Below are positions 38,101 through 49,908 of a stretch of 64,000 nucleotides of DNA, one piece after another; position 1 is the first letter of the stretch, and every line of letters begins with the position of its first letter. Location: positions 9,375,736 through 9,439,735 of the forward strand of contig NC_037642.1 in NCBI RefSeq assembly GCF_003254395.2, read 5' to 3'. This DNA is from Apis mellifera (lineage: Eukaryota; Arthropoda; Insecta; Hymenoptera; Apidae). Under the pieces are notes generated by a model. It was not told where the DNA came from. It made no database searches and saw only the letters and a list, made by a program, of their open reading frames with translations. The position numbers were made by a program, and so were the translations under genes.

Positions 38101-41100
38101 CAGAAAAGCAGGCCGCGTCCCACTTTTTTCTCCCTGTTTTTTCCCCAAACAACGTTCCTCCTTCTGCACGATATTTTCAACCCTTCAAGCGGGAGATACG
38201 CATGTACCTAACTGCTTATGGCGCGTTTCCGCGTGCTCATATACTGTTTTTTACATGAATAGCGGTGGAGTTCTGAATGAAACAAAATACGAAGAAAAGA
38301 CTTGGACATTGGGGGAAAAAATACGAGGAGATATAATACTCGTGGGGGAATAAAGAAGGCGAAGATCAGTTGCGAACTGTTCTCTGAATGAACTTGCGCA
38401 ATTGCATCGAGACTTTCCCCAAATCTTTATCCTCATTCTTTAAAATCTTTTCAAGAATTAAATATCCATTTCTCACTTTAATATATATTTTTCATCATGG
38501 ATAATAAAAAATTTTATAAAACATTAGCAACAACAAATTTCTTGATAATCGTAACAAATTATTAATTTGAATTCAAGGAAGCTTTTGCCAAGTTCTAAAA
38601 GCCTTCCTTGGAACGCGCATCAACGGTACATGGTTTTTCCTCGCGTTTCTTCTTTGGAGAACTACTGTTCCCAAGCGAAGAGTGACGCGTAATAGATCAT
38701 TTCCTCGTTTACCAACGTTCCAAGAACCCGTGATGCAAACGTTTCTCGCCAACGTGTAATCGAATAATAAGAAAATTATCCGGTGCATTCTTGCCGAACG
38801 ATCATCGCTGTTGGGTACACCGGCATTATCCCATCGAAATGATTTTCTTTCCTATAATCATCACAGGAAGGAGATGTATTCGTTGGTGTGTACACTTTGT
38901 CCCGCAAAAGTGTAATAAAATGGAGCGAGTTGTACGCTTTCGTGTCCGCTTTGATATTCGAAACGATAAAACGGATTAACGGGTTGATTCGAAAAAGGCA
39001 CGAACGACCTAATCCTGCCTTCCCTTCCCTCCCGGCTCGTTTAGAAAAGCGGCGTCTCCCGGCGGGCCTGGTTGAACGTTAATTGAACGAAATTAGCCGA
39101 GACGTTGTGCTGGCACGTGCGAGACGCCAGCGTCTCTCGCCGCTAGAATTTCACCACCGAGACGCGGTGCCCTTACGAAAGAACGTTAATTAAGAAGATT
39201 GGTCCGGGTCGAGGACACCGTGAAACACTCTGGAAGATGCATCCGTTTAACGAGAGAATTTCACGAGAATTGGGTTAGCGCGTAGTAGTAGTAGGCCTGG
39301 TATTCGAATTAAAAAGGGAAGATGTGCTATTTTCGATGGGGATCGCGCGCCACTGGCCGAGTATTTTGTATTCTCGTTGGATATAACAGTTTGGGGGGAT
39401 AATTGCTTTCGTAAATGACGAGAGAACGTACCAAATTTAGCGGATAACGGGAGTATTATGGTTTGGTATAGGCGGTGGTACATAATTACGCGTTATAAAT
39501 AGACGGCGTTTCGGATGAGAATACCATGAGAATCGAAGTGGTCGAACACGAGGGAGTCGAGGAAGCTCGACTCGGGGGAATTGTCGGAAAAATCGATACT
39601 TACTGGCGCCATGATCATTTTTAGGTCAACCTATTTTTCTTTTTTTTTTTTATTATTATAAAACAAGGGTATTATTTAACTTCGTGATTTGATTATTCGT
39701 GATTATTATTGTTTCGAACGATGTTGAGAAATATTGGTAAATCTATACGAATTTACAAGCTCGTTGTTGCAAGTAGTGCATTTTATCGGGGCTGTTTGTC
39801 TCCAATTTTGAATTGGAGCTGCTTCGTTTCGGAGAAATGAAGAATTGAAGAACGTTTCGGAATGTTCAATAACAGGATTATTGGGTTACGGGATTCTCGA
39901 GCACGAATGTACTTGCTCATATGGAAACCGGATGGCGCAAAGGCCGATTTCGAATTCCCTTTTTTCCTTCTCACGATCGCTGTCGATTCTATCTATCTGG
40001 TGATTTTAAAGGATAGAATTGCCAGCTTTAATAATCCGAGACGAAATCGTTTCAACTGCGCGATTATCCGTCGTACGGTTATCGAACGATCGGTTAAACA
40101 TCGGTTCGAAATGAAATCTATCGTGCAATAACACGACGATGGACAAAATTAAAATATTTGACGGTTAGAATAGTTACACGAGGAATATCGAAAGGATTAA
40201 TTATGGAAAAATTTATATTCGTAACCGTTATTCGACACCGACGTTTTTAATCATCGAAAGGCAAGCGGACAGAGTTCGCATTCACGCGATGAGAAAGGAG
40301 GGCGTTGAAAAATTTGCCCTTGCAAGTTTAACTTCTTCGACCCCCCGCGCGCGTTATATATACGGCAGGCTCAGAAATAACTCTTTTTATCAACGAGAGA
40401 CGCGGCTCTCGTCGAAGTTCTCGAAAGTTGAAACTCGTAAATCGTGTCGTCTCGTGCAACAATTATTATATAGCCGTTTTACTTTACTCTGCGTGGCCCA
40501 GATTTATATCGTTCTGACAACGACTGTTCTTGCATGAAACTGTTCCCAATACAGAACAGCCGGGGTGTTTTTTTTAAATTTATCAGATTTTTATGAATAC
40601 CCTTCTTATTCATATCTCGAAACTTTTTTTTTTTAACAGAAATTCTGATACGCATTCATCACGAATAATTCTAATCGAATTATTTCCGATATTTCATTTT
40701 ACTTTTAATAAAAAGTACCCAATCGCTTATTCTTCTCTTGATTAATCTTTTCTATTTATCCTTTTTATTTGTTTCTTTGATAACTCAGAAGTATACCACC
40801 TACTCACAGGAGCAGATCTAATTACTTAGGGAAGATAATCATGGAATATAAAGAACGGTCTACCTAAAACTGTAGGAATATAAAATAAATGTGGTAGCAA
40901 TGGTCGTTTTATGGCCACTTGTATCCTTATTCGAATAAAGAAACGCTTTCTTTCGCGTTTTGTTATCAATTGTTATCTCTTGAAAATAGATCAAAGCTGT
41001 TCTTCACCGTGAAACGTATCATCGCTTCCAACGTTTTAAGCGCTTAATTATTGATATATTTCTCTAATCGAGCAGTGCAAACATCGGTAATCGAACGAAT

Positions 41101-43537
41101 TGATCTCTCCCTCGGTCGGTAACAAGCGTTGCGACCCATTTTTCTCGCTATCTTTCCTCATTTTCATTGTCATCTATTCGTTTTATAAATAGATATGAAT
41201 TAATCGAAAACCGCAACAGCACAGAAACGGAAGTAGAGATGACAAATGAGGCGGGATATCTAATCGTATTTATACGTAATTTACATTCTTTATTGTACAT
41301 CCATCCATGCATGCATGCATGCACCGATCAAGGCGAAATGGGATCGGCGATTACTGCACGAAGCCTGGATTTTTTTCTTTTTTTTTGTCACGCCGACATT
41401 TATCGAACTCGTTTCGCATCGAGCTTTTCAGCTCGGTGGATAACATCTTCCATTCGCGAATGCGCATGGTGTGTGCCATGTTGCTTTTAGAATACAATAC
41501 ATCGCCGGTATAATGGAAACATTCTTCTCCTCTTGAGTCAACGATGCGCTTGCCTCGTTGTTGCGCGAGATACTCGCGATTCCATAGAAACGTGCGATAA
41601 CGTGCCGTATGATTTCGGATTTCGATTTATCTTTTCACCTCTTCCCCTCCCTCCCTCCGTGCGAAATGTACAGAGTGATACGAGATTCCTAGTTTTAATA
41701 CGCGAAGGATGAAATGATCGAGGAAATACGGTGAAATCCTTTTTCTCGATCAATTTTTGCACGATTCAATGATTCTTATTATGAAAAATAAAATTAATAA
41801 AGTATGAGTAAACAAAGAGTGTTAATTTCGATAATTTTTCGATTGCTTTTATATTATCTTATCAATCTCACGAAGCATCGGTTTTTTTATTTTTATTGAA
41901 TCAAAGAAATATCGAATATTTTGTTAATCCGAAAGTGATTTTACCGGTTCAGATCTTCCGATAACTTTCGATAGGATTCAAACTGGAGATAACAGTTGTG
42001 CGAATGATTCGAACATTCGATATCTTTGAGAGGCAAGTTGTCCATTAAGCCATGCACACTGCAATTCTATCAATTGATTTAAAGCGTACTTGTTTATCGA
42101 ACCGTTTAGAAACGCGGCCCTATTAAGATTATCTTATTGATGGAATCGATAAGAATAAATTTAAATTATTGCAAGATATTTATAGAAATATTAATCTTAA
42201 AATCATTGTTTTTTTTTATCATTCAACAAATGTTTTATTTGTACGATTAATTTAGAAAAAGTTGAAGGATCGATCAACGTATGATTAGAGATTTATTTTA
42301 ACAATCGATCAATATATCCAAAATTGTATTTAGAAAGAAATATTTAATTTTTTTTCACGAATTTTCGATAAAATAGTAATATGAAAATTTTTCGGGATTA
42401 TTTGATGATTCTCACACGTGTTTACATACAAAACACCCACGTTGTTTCGCTTTTCTTCCAAACATATTTGCTTCGTTGCTCGCCAAAGCACATTGGTCTG
42501 TGATTTTCTTCGATCAGTTATCAGTTCTCTGTTTGTTTTAAACGTTTCAACATTACTCTGCTAAGTGTTTCACGCAGGAAGCGATCTTTTTTTTTCTCTC
42601 TCTTTTCCTCGATAAATCTTACCAAATAAATTATCCACATTTGCGATAAGCCAGAACGTGATCTTGTCATTTTACGATTAACTATTTCCTTATTTAACTT
42701 TCAATATAATTCAAAATCGATATTGGATCGTGATATACGTTGGGGAAAAAAAGAAACTATGAAATTTTTTTCCTTTCTCCCTCTTCCGGTTGGAAAAGCG
42801 GCATACCGGGTATATTTTCCTTTGGGAAATCAACAAAATTCTTGGAATAGTTTTTCACGAAGGCACACGTACATTCCTTCTCGCATGAACCCTGGTTTCT
42901 ATTAACGTGATTAATGATTCATAAAAGAATTAATAAACCGAGAAGGAAAAATTTTTCTTTAACGGGAAAATAAATTTGTAAATAAATTAATTTATCAGAT
43001 TCAGAACAAAATGATCTTACGAATTTAAAATTGAACGAATTTCGTACGATGAGGAAGTTTAAAGAAAGATTAAGAATAATCTTTCTTTTTTTTTTCCACT
43101 CTTAACACTTTTTTAATTCACTTTTTAATTCATTGAATGCACTTTTTACACACTGCGTAATTAATTTTCAATTAAAAATTTATATAGCAAAATTTAAATT
43201 GCATAGAAATTACATAAAACGCCTAAGTTAATTAACTTGCTCGAGAAAGTTGTATGTAAATTCGTATGTTAATTCCATTGAGAAAACATGCGTTTATTCT
43301 TCCTTTGAAAAAAAAAAAAATTAAATATCTTAATTTCTTCGAGAAAGAAATTTTCACGGATCTTTTGAAAGTTCGTTGATCTTGGTTAAAATAATAATTG
43401 TCTCTACTGCACGGCATTAATCAATAATCCCGTTTGACGGATATTCGGATAAAAATTGAAAGATTTATGTACTCTATCCCAACGAAAGTATCGTATTGTT
43501 ATCCGAAGCGATTTATCGCGTTAAATTTGTTCTAAGG

Positions 43538-43580
43538 TTAACGCAGTTAACATCTGTCTTAACGCGGTTAAACATCTGCC
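43538..43580. repeat. tandem pair of TTAACGCnGTTAA palindromic units
   Basis: Units at 43538-43558 and 43559-43580 differ at a few positions. Each carries TTAAC and GTTAA arms around a 3-bp centre, followed by CATCTG. Confidence 0.65.
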
Positions 43581-45466
43581 AACGTGGAAAATCGTTAAGA
43601 CTCGGGAGTAATTTATACACGGCCTGTTGTAAAAGAAAGAACACAGGCAGGTGTTTCACGATCGCGGAAGCCATCTGCACTCCATTCAAACGATTCTTTG
43701 AGCGATTCGTTGTATCCGTGATATCAATTCGCGATTTTCTGAATGGAATCCGAGGAGAGGTGTGCAACTCCCCCGCTTTTCGAAATGTTAACACGAACGT
43801 CTGGTTTGTTTGATCAATGTTTAATTCCTGATTCGAAATATTGATTGTATTACTTGATATCCTCTCGTCTTTTCACGATGGATCAAGAATATGGAAGAAG
43901 ATGAGAGAGAGTAAATTTCTGATCAATTTTGTGAAATATATTAGAATATATAAATTTTCACACCTCGTGTGACCCTTAACCAGGTCACCATGGTTATTTT
44001 TATTTGTAATTATTTATGTGGGAAATTCTATAATAAAAAATTCCAACATTAGTAGTAGCTGTATAATGAAAAGTAAATGTAATTTTTTTAATATGATTTA
44101 AAATTTCACTTTTTAAATTATCATTTATTGATCGTGTCTTATCAGGAAGAATGGCGAAAGAAATATTTTTCGTCGTAAGATTAAATTCAATTGGAGAGAA
44201 CTTTAAAATATTTTTATCAAATGATTTTTCACAAATCTGTTTCTTTCTTCAAAGAAAGAAAGATCGATCGATTCTGTCCGACACGGTTCATTATCGTTTT
44301 TTTTTTTTTTTCATTTTTCTTCCTTCATTTCTTTTCATCTTTTTATATCTTCATCGTGTAACATTTTCTTCGTGTCGCATTTTTCTTCGCCGTGACAACT
44401 TCTTCCATGTTCACACACGCGGATATCTATATTACAAATTACGGGATGAAAAAACGCGATTCAACCGCAGCGACCGCTAGAAAAATATGCGGGATATTCG
44501 AAACTACTCTCTGTGGAGAATCGTCTCCTCTGTTTTTTTTGTTCGACGGGACAAATGAAATAATCGTCGGTGGATAATATTATTAACGAAGCAACGGATA
44601 TCGCGTGTAAAAAATATTATTTTATCGGGTGAACGAAACGAAACGAAATATGTCTGTAATTTTTTTTTGAACGGAGCAAAAAATTTGAAGGAAAAACTGC
44701 ATTTAAATATTTTGCAACGAAAAACAGCGACGCTTTCATTATTGTCTTATTACGATGTATTTCTCGGGGGGATAAATCTGAAACTTGCTCGTAAAAAAGA
44801 AAATCTGATAAAATGCAATTCCCCCTTGAGGCGAAAGCTGCTTTCAGCTGACGCTGCACGAGTTAGAAATTTAAGTGTAAAAGACAAGTCGCGTGCTCAA
44901 GATGATCTTATTTGAGCGATAGTCGTCGCTCATTATAAAGTACTTCCCTCTTTTTTTTTCTCTCTTCTCCTCCTCCTTTTCCCTTCTTTCTCTTTTTCTT
45001 TTTTGCAGATATATCTTCAATGGAATCTTTTCGTGAAAGAATTTCTTACTTCATTCACAAATATAATTTAAATCGAGGAAGGACAAATCTCGAAAAGCAT
45101 AACGTTTTAAATTTAAGAATCGTAAAAATAAGAAAGCTATTTACGTTATTTGCAAATATAAGTATCGTGGAATTTCGAATAAAAATAATTCTAAATTGAC
45201 AGTGATCATTGAAAAATCATTAATTACTCAGCCGTAAAATTTTTAGATTGAAAGATATAAATGAATAAGCGATAAAAAATTCACAAAGGAAAAAAGATCA
45301 AACACGTTCCATGTTCCTTTTCTTTGTTTCAATAATCATTACAGACCAGAGGCAATTATAAGTTAAAGAAAATTTTTTTTCGTTGTTAATTATAGTAACA
45401 GTGTGACGTAACTAGCGCCGTTCGTATTGCTCCGTGGAAAGCTCATCATCGCGGTGATGGTGGGGA

Positions 45467-45478
45467 GGGGGGGGGGGG
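45467..45478 (+). repeat. poly-G run in a purine-rich tract
   Basis: Twelve G in a row preceded by TGGGGA and followed by about 40 bp of GA-rich sequence. Unusual in this AT-rich genome. Confidence 0.85.
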
Positions 45479-47160
45479 CAGAGAAAGAGCCGAGGAGAGC
45501 GAGGAGGTTGTGGAATATTCTTATATACCAGAGAAGCTTCTTTGATTTTCTATTGTTCCGTGTTTCTAGCCGAGAAATCTCAAGGTTTTAAGAGAGGAAG
45601 TCAGTCACACGGGTAAATTGTCATGGTGCGTCCACCACCTCCTTTAGATCTCTCGAGGGACTTCGGAATGAGGCTGTCTCGTTGTTGTGCAGTCTTATGC
45701 GCACTGGACCGGTTTCTGTTCCATGATGCTGCACTCGGTTCGACCGAGAATCTCTCTCTCTGGATTCCCAGCTTCGTTGGATACCACGCGTGCAATTCTT
45801 TAATACATTGCGCTGTAAATAAAGGGCGGTTCCGTAATCAACGTGCCTTGCGGATTTTTTTTTTTTTTTGAAAATAATATCGTCAAGGCGGCAAGATTAT
45901 TATTCGAGATCGATAACGTCGAATTTAATACTGTTAAACTATTTTTGATCACGATATATATTTTACACTATCACGAAATACATCTTTGATACTTTCTTTT
46001 TTATCACTGTTTTACAAGCGAGATCCTGTACAAAGCTTTTAACTTTCTGCTTTCAGTTTATTGAATCGAGAAACTTGTAACGATCTTTCTTTGTTTGCCT
46101 CACTTCCTTTTATACCCTTCGCAAAAGATAAAAATATATACATATATATATTGTGTGTATACTTTAAAATATATTTTATATTTTGAACAATGTTTAATAA
46201 TATTGCGCGAACTATACGTCGATGTGCTGTGCAGTCGATGACGCCGCGTATATAGTAGTAAAACACTTTTAAAGTGCAATCATTCGTTCGTTGACTTTGT
46301 GTACCGCTTCTGTAAGCAAAGCGTTTTCAACTGAAACGCGTTCCATTTTCGTGGGCGGGTTACAATCTTCCGATGCGAGAAAGCTTCTTTCGCGACGTGA
46401 CACGGCAAATTGCGGAACTAGCAACTTCTTTAACGTCCCTTGTGTAATATTACGTGACTCGCGCGAATCACACGTTGCAAACGCGCTTTATTATCGATCG
46501 AGTAGATATCGAGTGGAAAAATGGAAAACTGTGCTGTTGAAAAATCTGACGCGTATTATATAGCATGCTCGTTTCCGCCTTGACCTTACGCACGTTTCTC
46601 AGCCCGCTCCTTTAATGAGTACGAACCAGCTATTTAATTTATATTCTACGCGCGGCCGTGAGTAGGATCGAATTGTAACGGAACACGTAGCGCATTATGA
46701 TTCACTGTACACCGTTCCGTTTCCACCGGTCTGGTATTAAACTGTGGCGGCGCGGAGAATTTTTCTCTCCTCTTTTATTTCGAGGCGGTGAGAGAGTGGC
46801 CTTCTTTGATGCCGTGGAATGCAATGCGAATCGCAAAAGGTTTCGCGCTTCAAACGGAAACTCTGCACCTCTTTTCAGTTTTGCGAGCAAAACTATTGCT
46901 GGCCACAGAATCTAACAATTTTTTTTCCTCCAACATTTATTTATTTTCGACCCGCAATACAGTTATAATTTGTATCTCAAAAGAAGAAAATTTTCTCCTC
47001 TAATATTATTTTTTGAATTTAAATATAAAAACATATGGGTCGTATTTATTTTTTTAATACTTTGTAGTATATTCCAGTCTTCTCGATTGTTGTTAATCCC
47101 ATATTTTGCTCGAGAATAATAATAATGCCCTAAATTATCAAACTGTAATCTGTATTTAAT

Positions 47161-47199
47161 GGCTACTGTACTTTGGACAGTAGCCACTTCCGGCCGGAA
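47161..47199. repeat. perfect hairpin followed by a 12-bp palindrome
   Basis: GGCTACTGT at 47161-47169 pairs exactly with ACAGTAGCC at 47177-47185 around a 7-nt loop. Three bases later TTCCGGCCGGAA (47188-47199) is a perfect palindrome containing an ETS-type CCGGAA core on both strands. Confidence 0.75.
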
Positions 47200-48053
47200 A
47201 TTCATAAGACACTGCACCACTCGAAGTTGACTGAAGCTCGTCGTTAGTGCTATATGCAAAGCGTATCGATCGTGAACAAGAAAATACTCTCTCTCCGTTG
47301 CGATACTGTATTATTATTTCCTCCTATTTGCGCTTTTATGCGATCGTACGATCGTTGATCCTTTCGAATCATCCTTTTGAACTTTCTATCAAATGCAAAT
47401 ATGGAAGAAAAACTAGTCGAGAGATTGATGAACTTAGATTGGATCAACTATGTTTATAGATGTAAAATATAGCGTGTAAACGTAAGCGAGGAAGGTCTTG
47501 CGATAAGTCTTGCTTCTGATTCGCGCAGTTGGATCAATGATCAAACTAGTATTATAAACGATATAGTAAACCTTACCACTCTAGATACAATTGTTACATG
47601 TCATTGTGTATATACGAACGGAAAGAAGAATGAAACTGAGTCAAATCGTATATATATTGATTCGTTGAAAAAAAAGAAAAATAGATCAGAGTAGCAAAGA
47701 AAATAAGTAGCGTTTATGTTCTTATAACACATCAATATTATTTTCTAATAGATGAACATAATAGGAGAATGAACAATAACATTTTACTTATATATTTTCA
47801 ATTTCTTTCTCATTTTCAAATTGAAAAATACAATTTGAAATTTTTTTTAATTTAATTATCAATTCTCAAAGTACATTAAATTTCTTTATTTTCTTTAGTT
47901 AATAATTTGAAGTTTATAATCAGTATAAATATTTATATTTTTATTTCATTTCATTCCGTTCAATTGCTCAATAATACGGATTAAAAAAACAAATTTTCAC
48001 ACGTTTAATCATCGATCGATACGATTAAAAATATATTTATTATTTATTTGCAG

Positions 48054-49877
48054 ATACAGGCGAAGCGCGAGCTGTTCTTCAAAGGCGATAACGCCGGAAT
48101 AATATCGTCTCCATCTGTGCCATCGGTCCCGCCTCCACAACCTCCGTCGCAGGCCCCGACGTCGATGAGCACATCGTCGACGAGCACGTCGTCGACGACG
48201 ACCACGACAACCACAACACTTGCTTCGCCTAACACAGCACCGCCAACCTCTTCGACCGTGTACACAAGCGTCACATCGTCGGCGCCTACCTCGAAGCCAC
48301 GATTACCTCCGTCCACGGTGATCTTAAATCAAAACGATGCATCAGAGGACAGTAATAAACGGGAGTCGAATCGAAATAGCGAGAACAAGGAGGCTGCTGT
48401 CCTTCATCATCCGCGACCAACGCCGCCGACCAAGCCCAAAGAACTCGATGGTTATGTGGGATTCGCAAATCTACCCAACCAAGTTTATAGAAAGGCTGTT
48501 AAGAAAGGATTCGATTTTACTCTGATGGTCGTCGGTTAGTCTCATCTTATTTCTATCTTTGCGCGATTTTGTTCTTTTTTAAATATAATTTTTACACGTT
48601 TTTTGCTTAAATATTTACTTTTTGTTTAGAATCAAAACAAAACTGTTAAAACCAATATTGGTTAAATTTATGGAGTTAAATTTATTGAATAATAATTGGT
48701 TTTGAACAATTCATTCGCTATATATTTGATTTCTTATGATGATATTAATTGTTAAATAATGAATCAATGATTAAAAACAATGATCAACAATGTTATAGGT
48801 TATATTTTTTTTTAAACGTAATCGATTGATAATTATCATTATTTTTGTATAATGAAATTTAAAAAAAAGAGTACAAGCATCAAGGAGAAAAATAATAACC
48901 GTTATCATGAAGAGAAGAGAATGGGCAACGAGAATTTCATTTATTTTAAAAAAAAATTCATTTTTTCAAAAAGATTTAATAAATTTATATTATGACTTCC
49001 TACATCTCTTTTCTTGTTAATGCCTATTATACGAATAATTGTACAATAGAAACTTTTTTTTTTTATACTTTAACTTTCAAAATTAAAGAACAAAGAGAGA
49101 TCCGCTTTTCCAGTTGGTATTTCAATTTTGTTCAAGATATTGCCTTATGAACTTCCATCTGTTTAACACGTGCAAAACTCGACTGAATTAGGGTTGTCTT
49201 CAAGTAGCAGTGATTCTCATCTTCTATATTCATTAATTCTTTAAAATTAATTTTGCTACTTGAATTTATTATACATATATTAAGTAAATATTTAAAAATA
49301 AACAAAATTTTCTTTTAATTCTAAAAATTCTGATAAATGAACAATTTTGTTTGATATATATATTATTGCAGATACATATGTATAAATGAAATTCTATATA
49401 TTAATAACAAATACCTCAAAAAGCAGCGGTTATATATATAGAAAAAAGTTGTTCAAAACGTTTGATTTCTATAAAACTCAATGAAATGACAGTTTCTATG
49501 TTATGAATTATGAAAATTCTCGTTAATTTATCATGTGATATATTTTAAAGTACACTCATATATTATATTTATTACACAATAATATTTATTATTAAGCTAT
49601 TTTAGAATTAAGAATGCAATTGTGAGAAAATTATTATACACTAGAGATCTCGTCTCTTTCTGGATGAAAGTTTGAAATTCGAGAATATAGGCGGAATGCT
49701 GCTATTATTAGTACTGGTATAAACAGAACCATTTCTCTGTAAATAGAGCAATTCAAACGCTTATCCTTGAGGGAGAGAAGGCGCGGCACTTCGGTCAGTT
49801 CAAGGTACCCGGACAGAAAGGTCAGGGTACCGTTTGGTATTTCAAACTGTCTCCTAAAAAAAAGCATTAAGATGCAA

Positions 49878-49908
<31 letters not shown>

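Larger units (their letters stand above)
35124..48053 (+). other. 13-kb septin intron
   Basis: No gene recognised. Composition is heterogeneous: AT-rich to 36 kb, GC-richer at 36.3-41.7 kb and 43.4-47.5 kb, where many chance frames open on both strands. Embedded signals: a possible recursive splice point at 36291-36298, a GCAT run near 41306-41322, paired palindromes at 43538-43580, a very long pyrimidine tract ending in TTTTTTGCAG at 45008, a G run at 45467-45478, and a perfect hairpin at 47161-47185. Confidence 0.55.

Noticed and set aside
41306..41322. GCATGCATGCATGC run
   Set aside because: A simple tetranucleotide repeat with no further structure around it.
36302..41513. Many overlapping 60-110-codon frames on both strands
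   Set aside because: They overlap each other in different frames, lack splice partners and recognisable motifs, and track local GC content.
48044..48316. 90-codon minus-strand Val/Asp-rich frame
   Set aside because: It is the complement of the Ser/Thr/Pro-rich septin exon; the repeats TCGTCG and ACGACG make the antisense frame open by chance.
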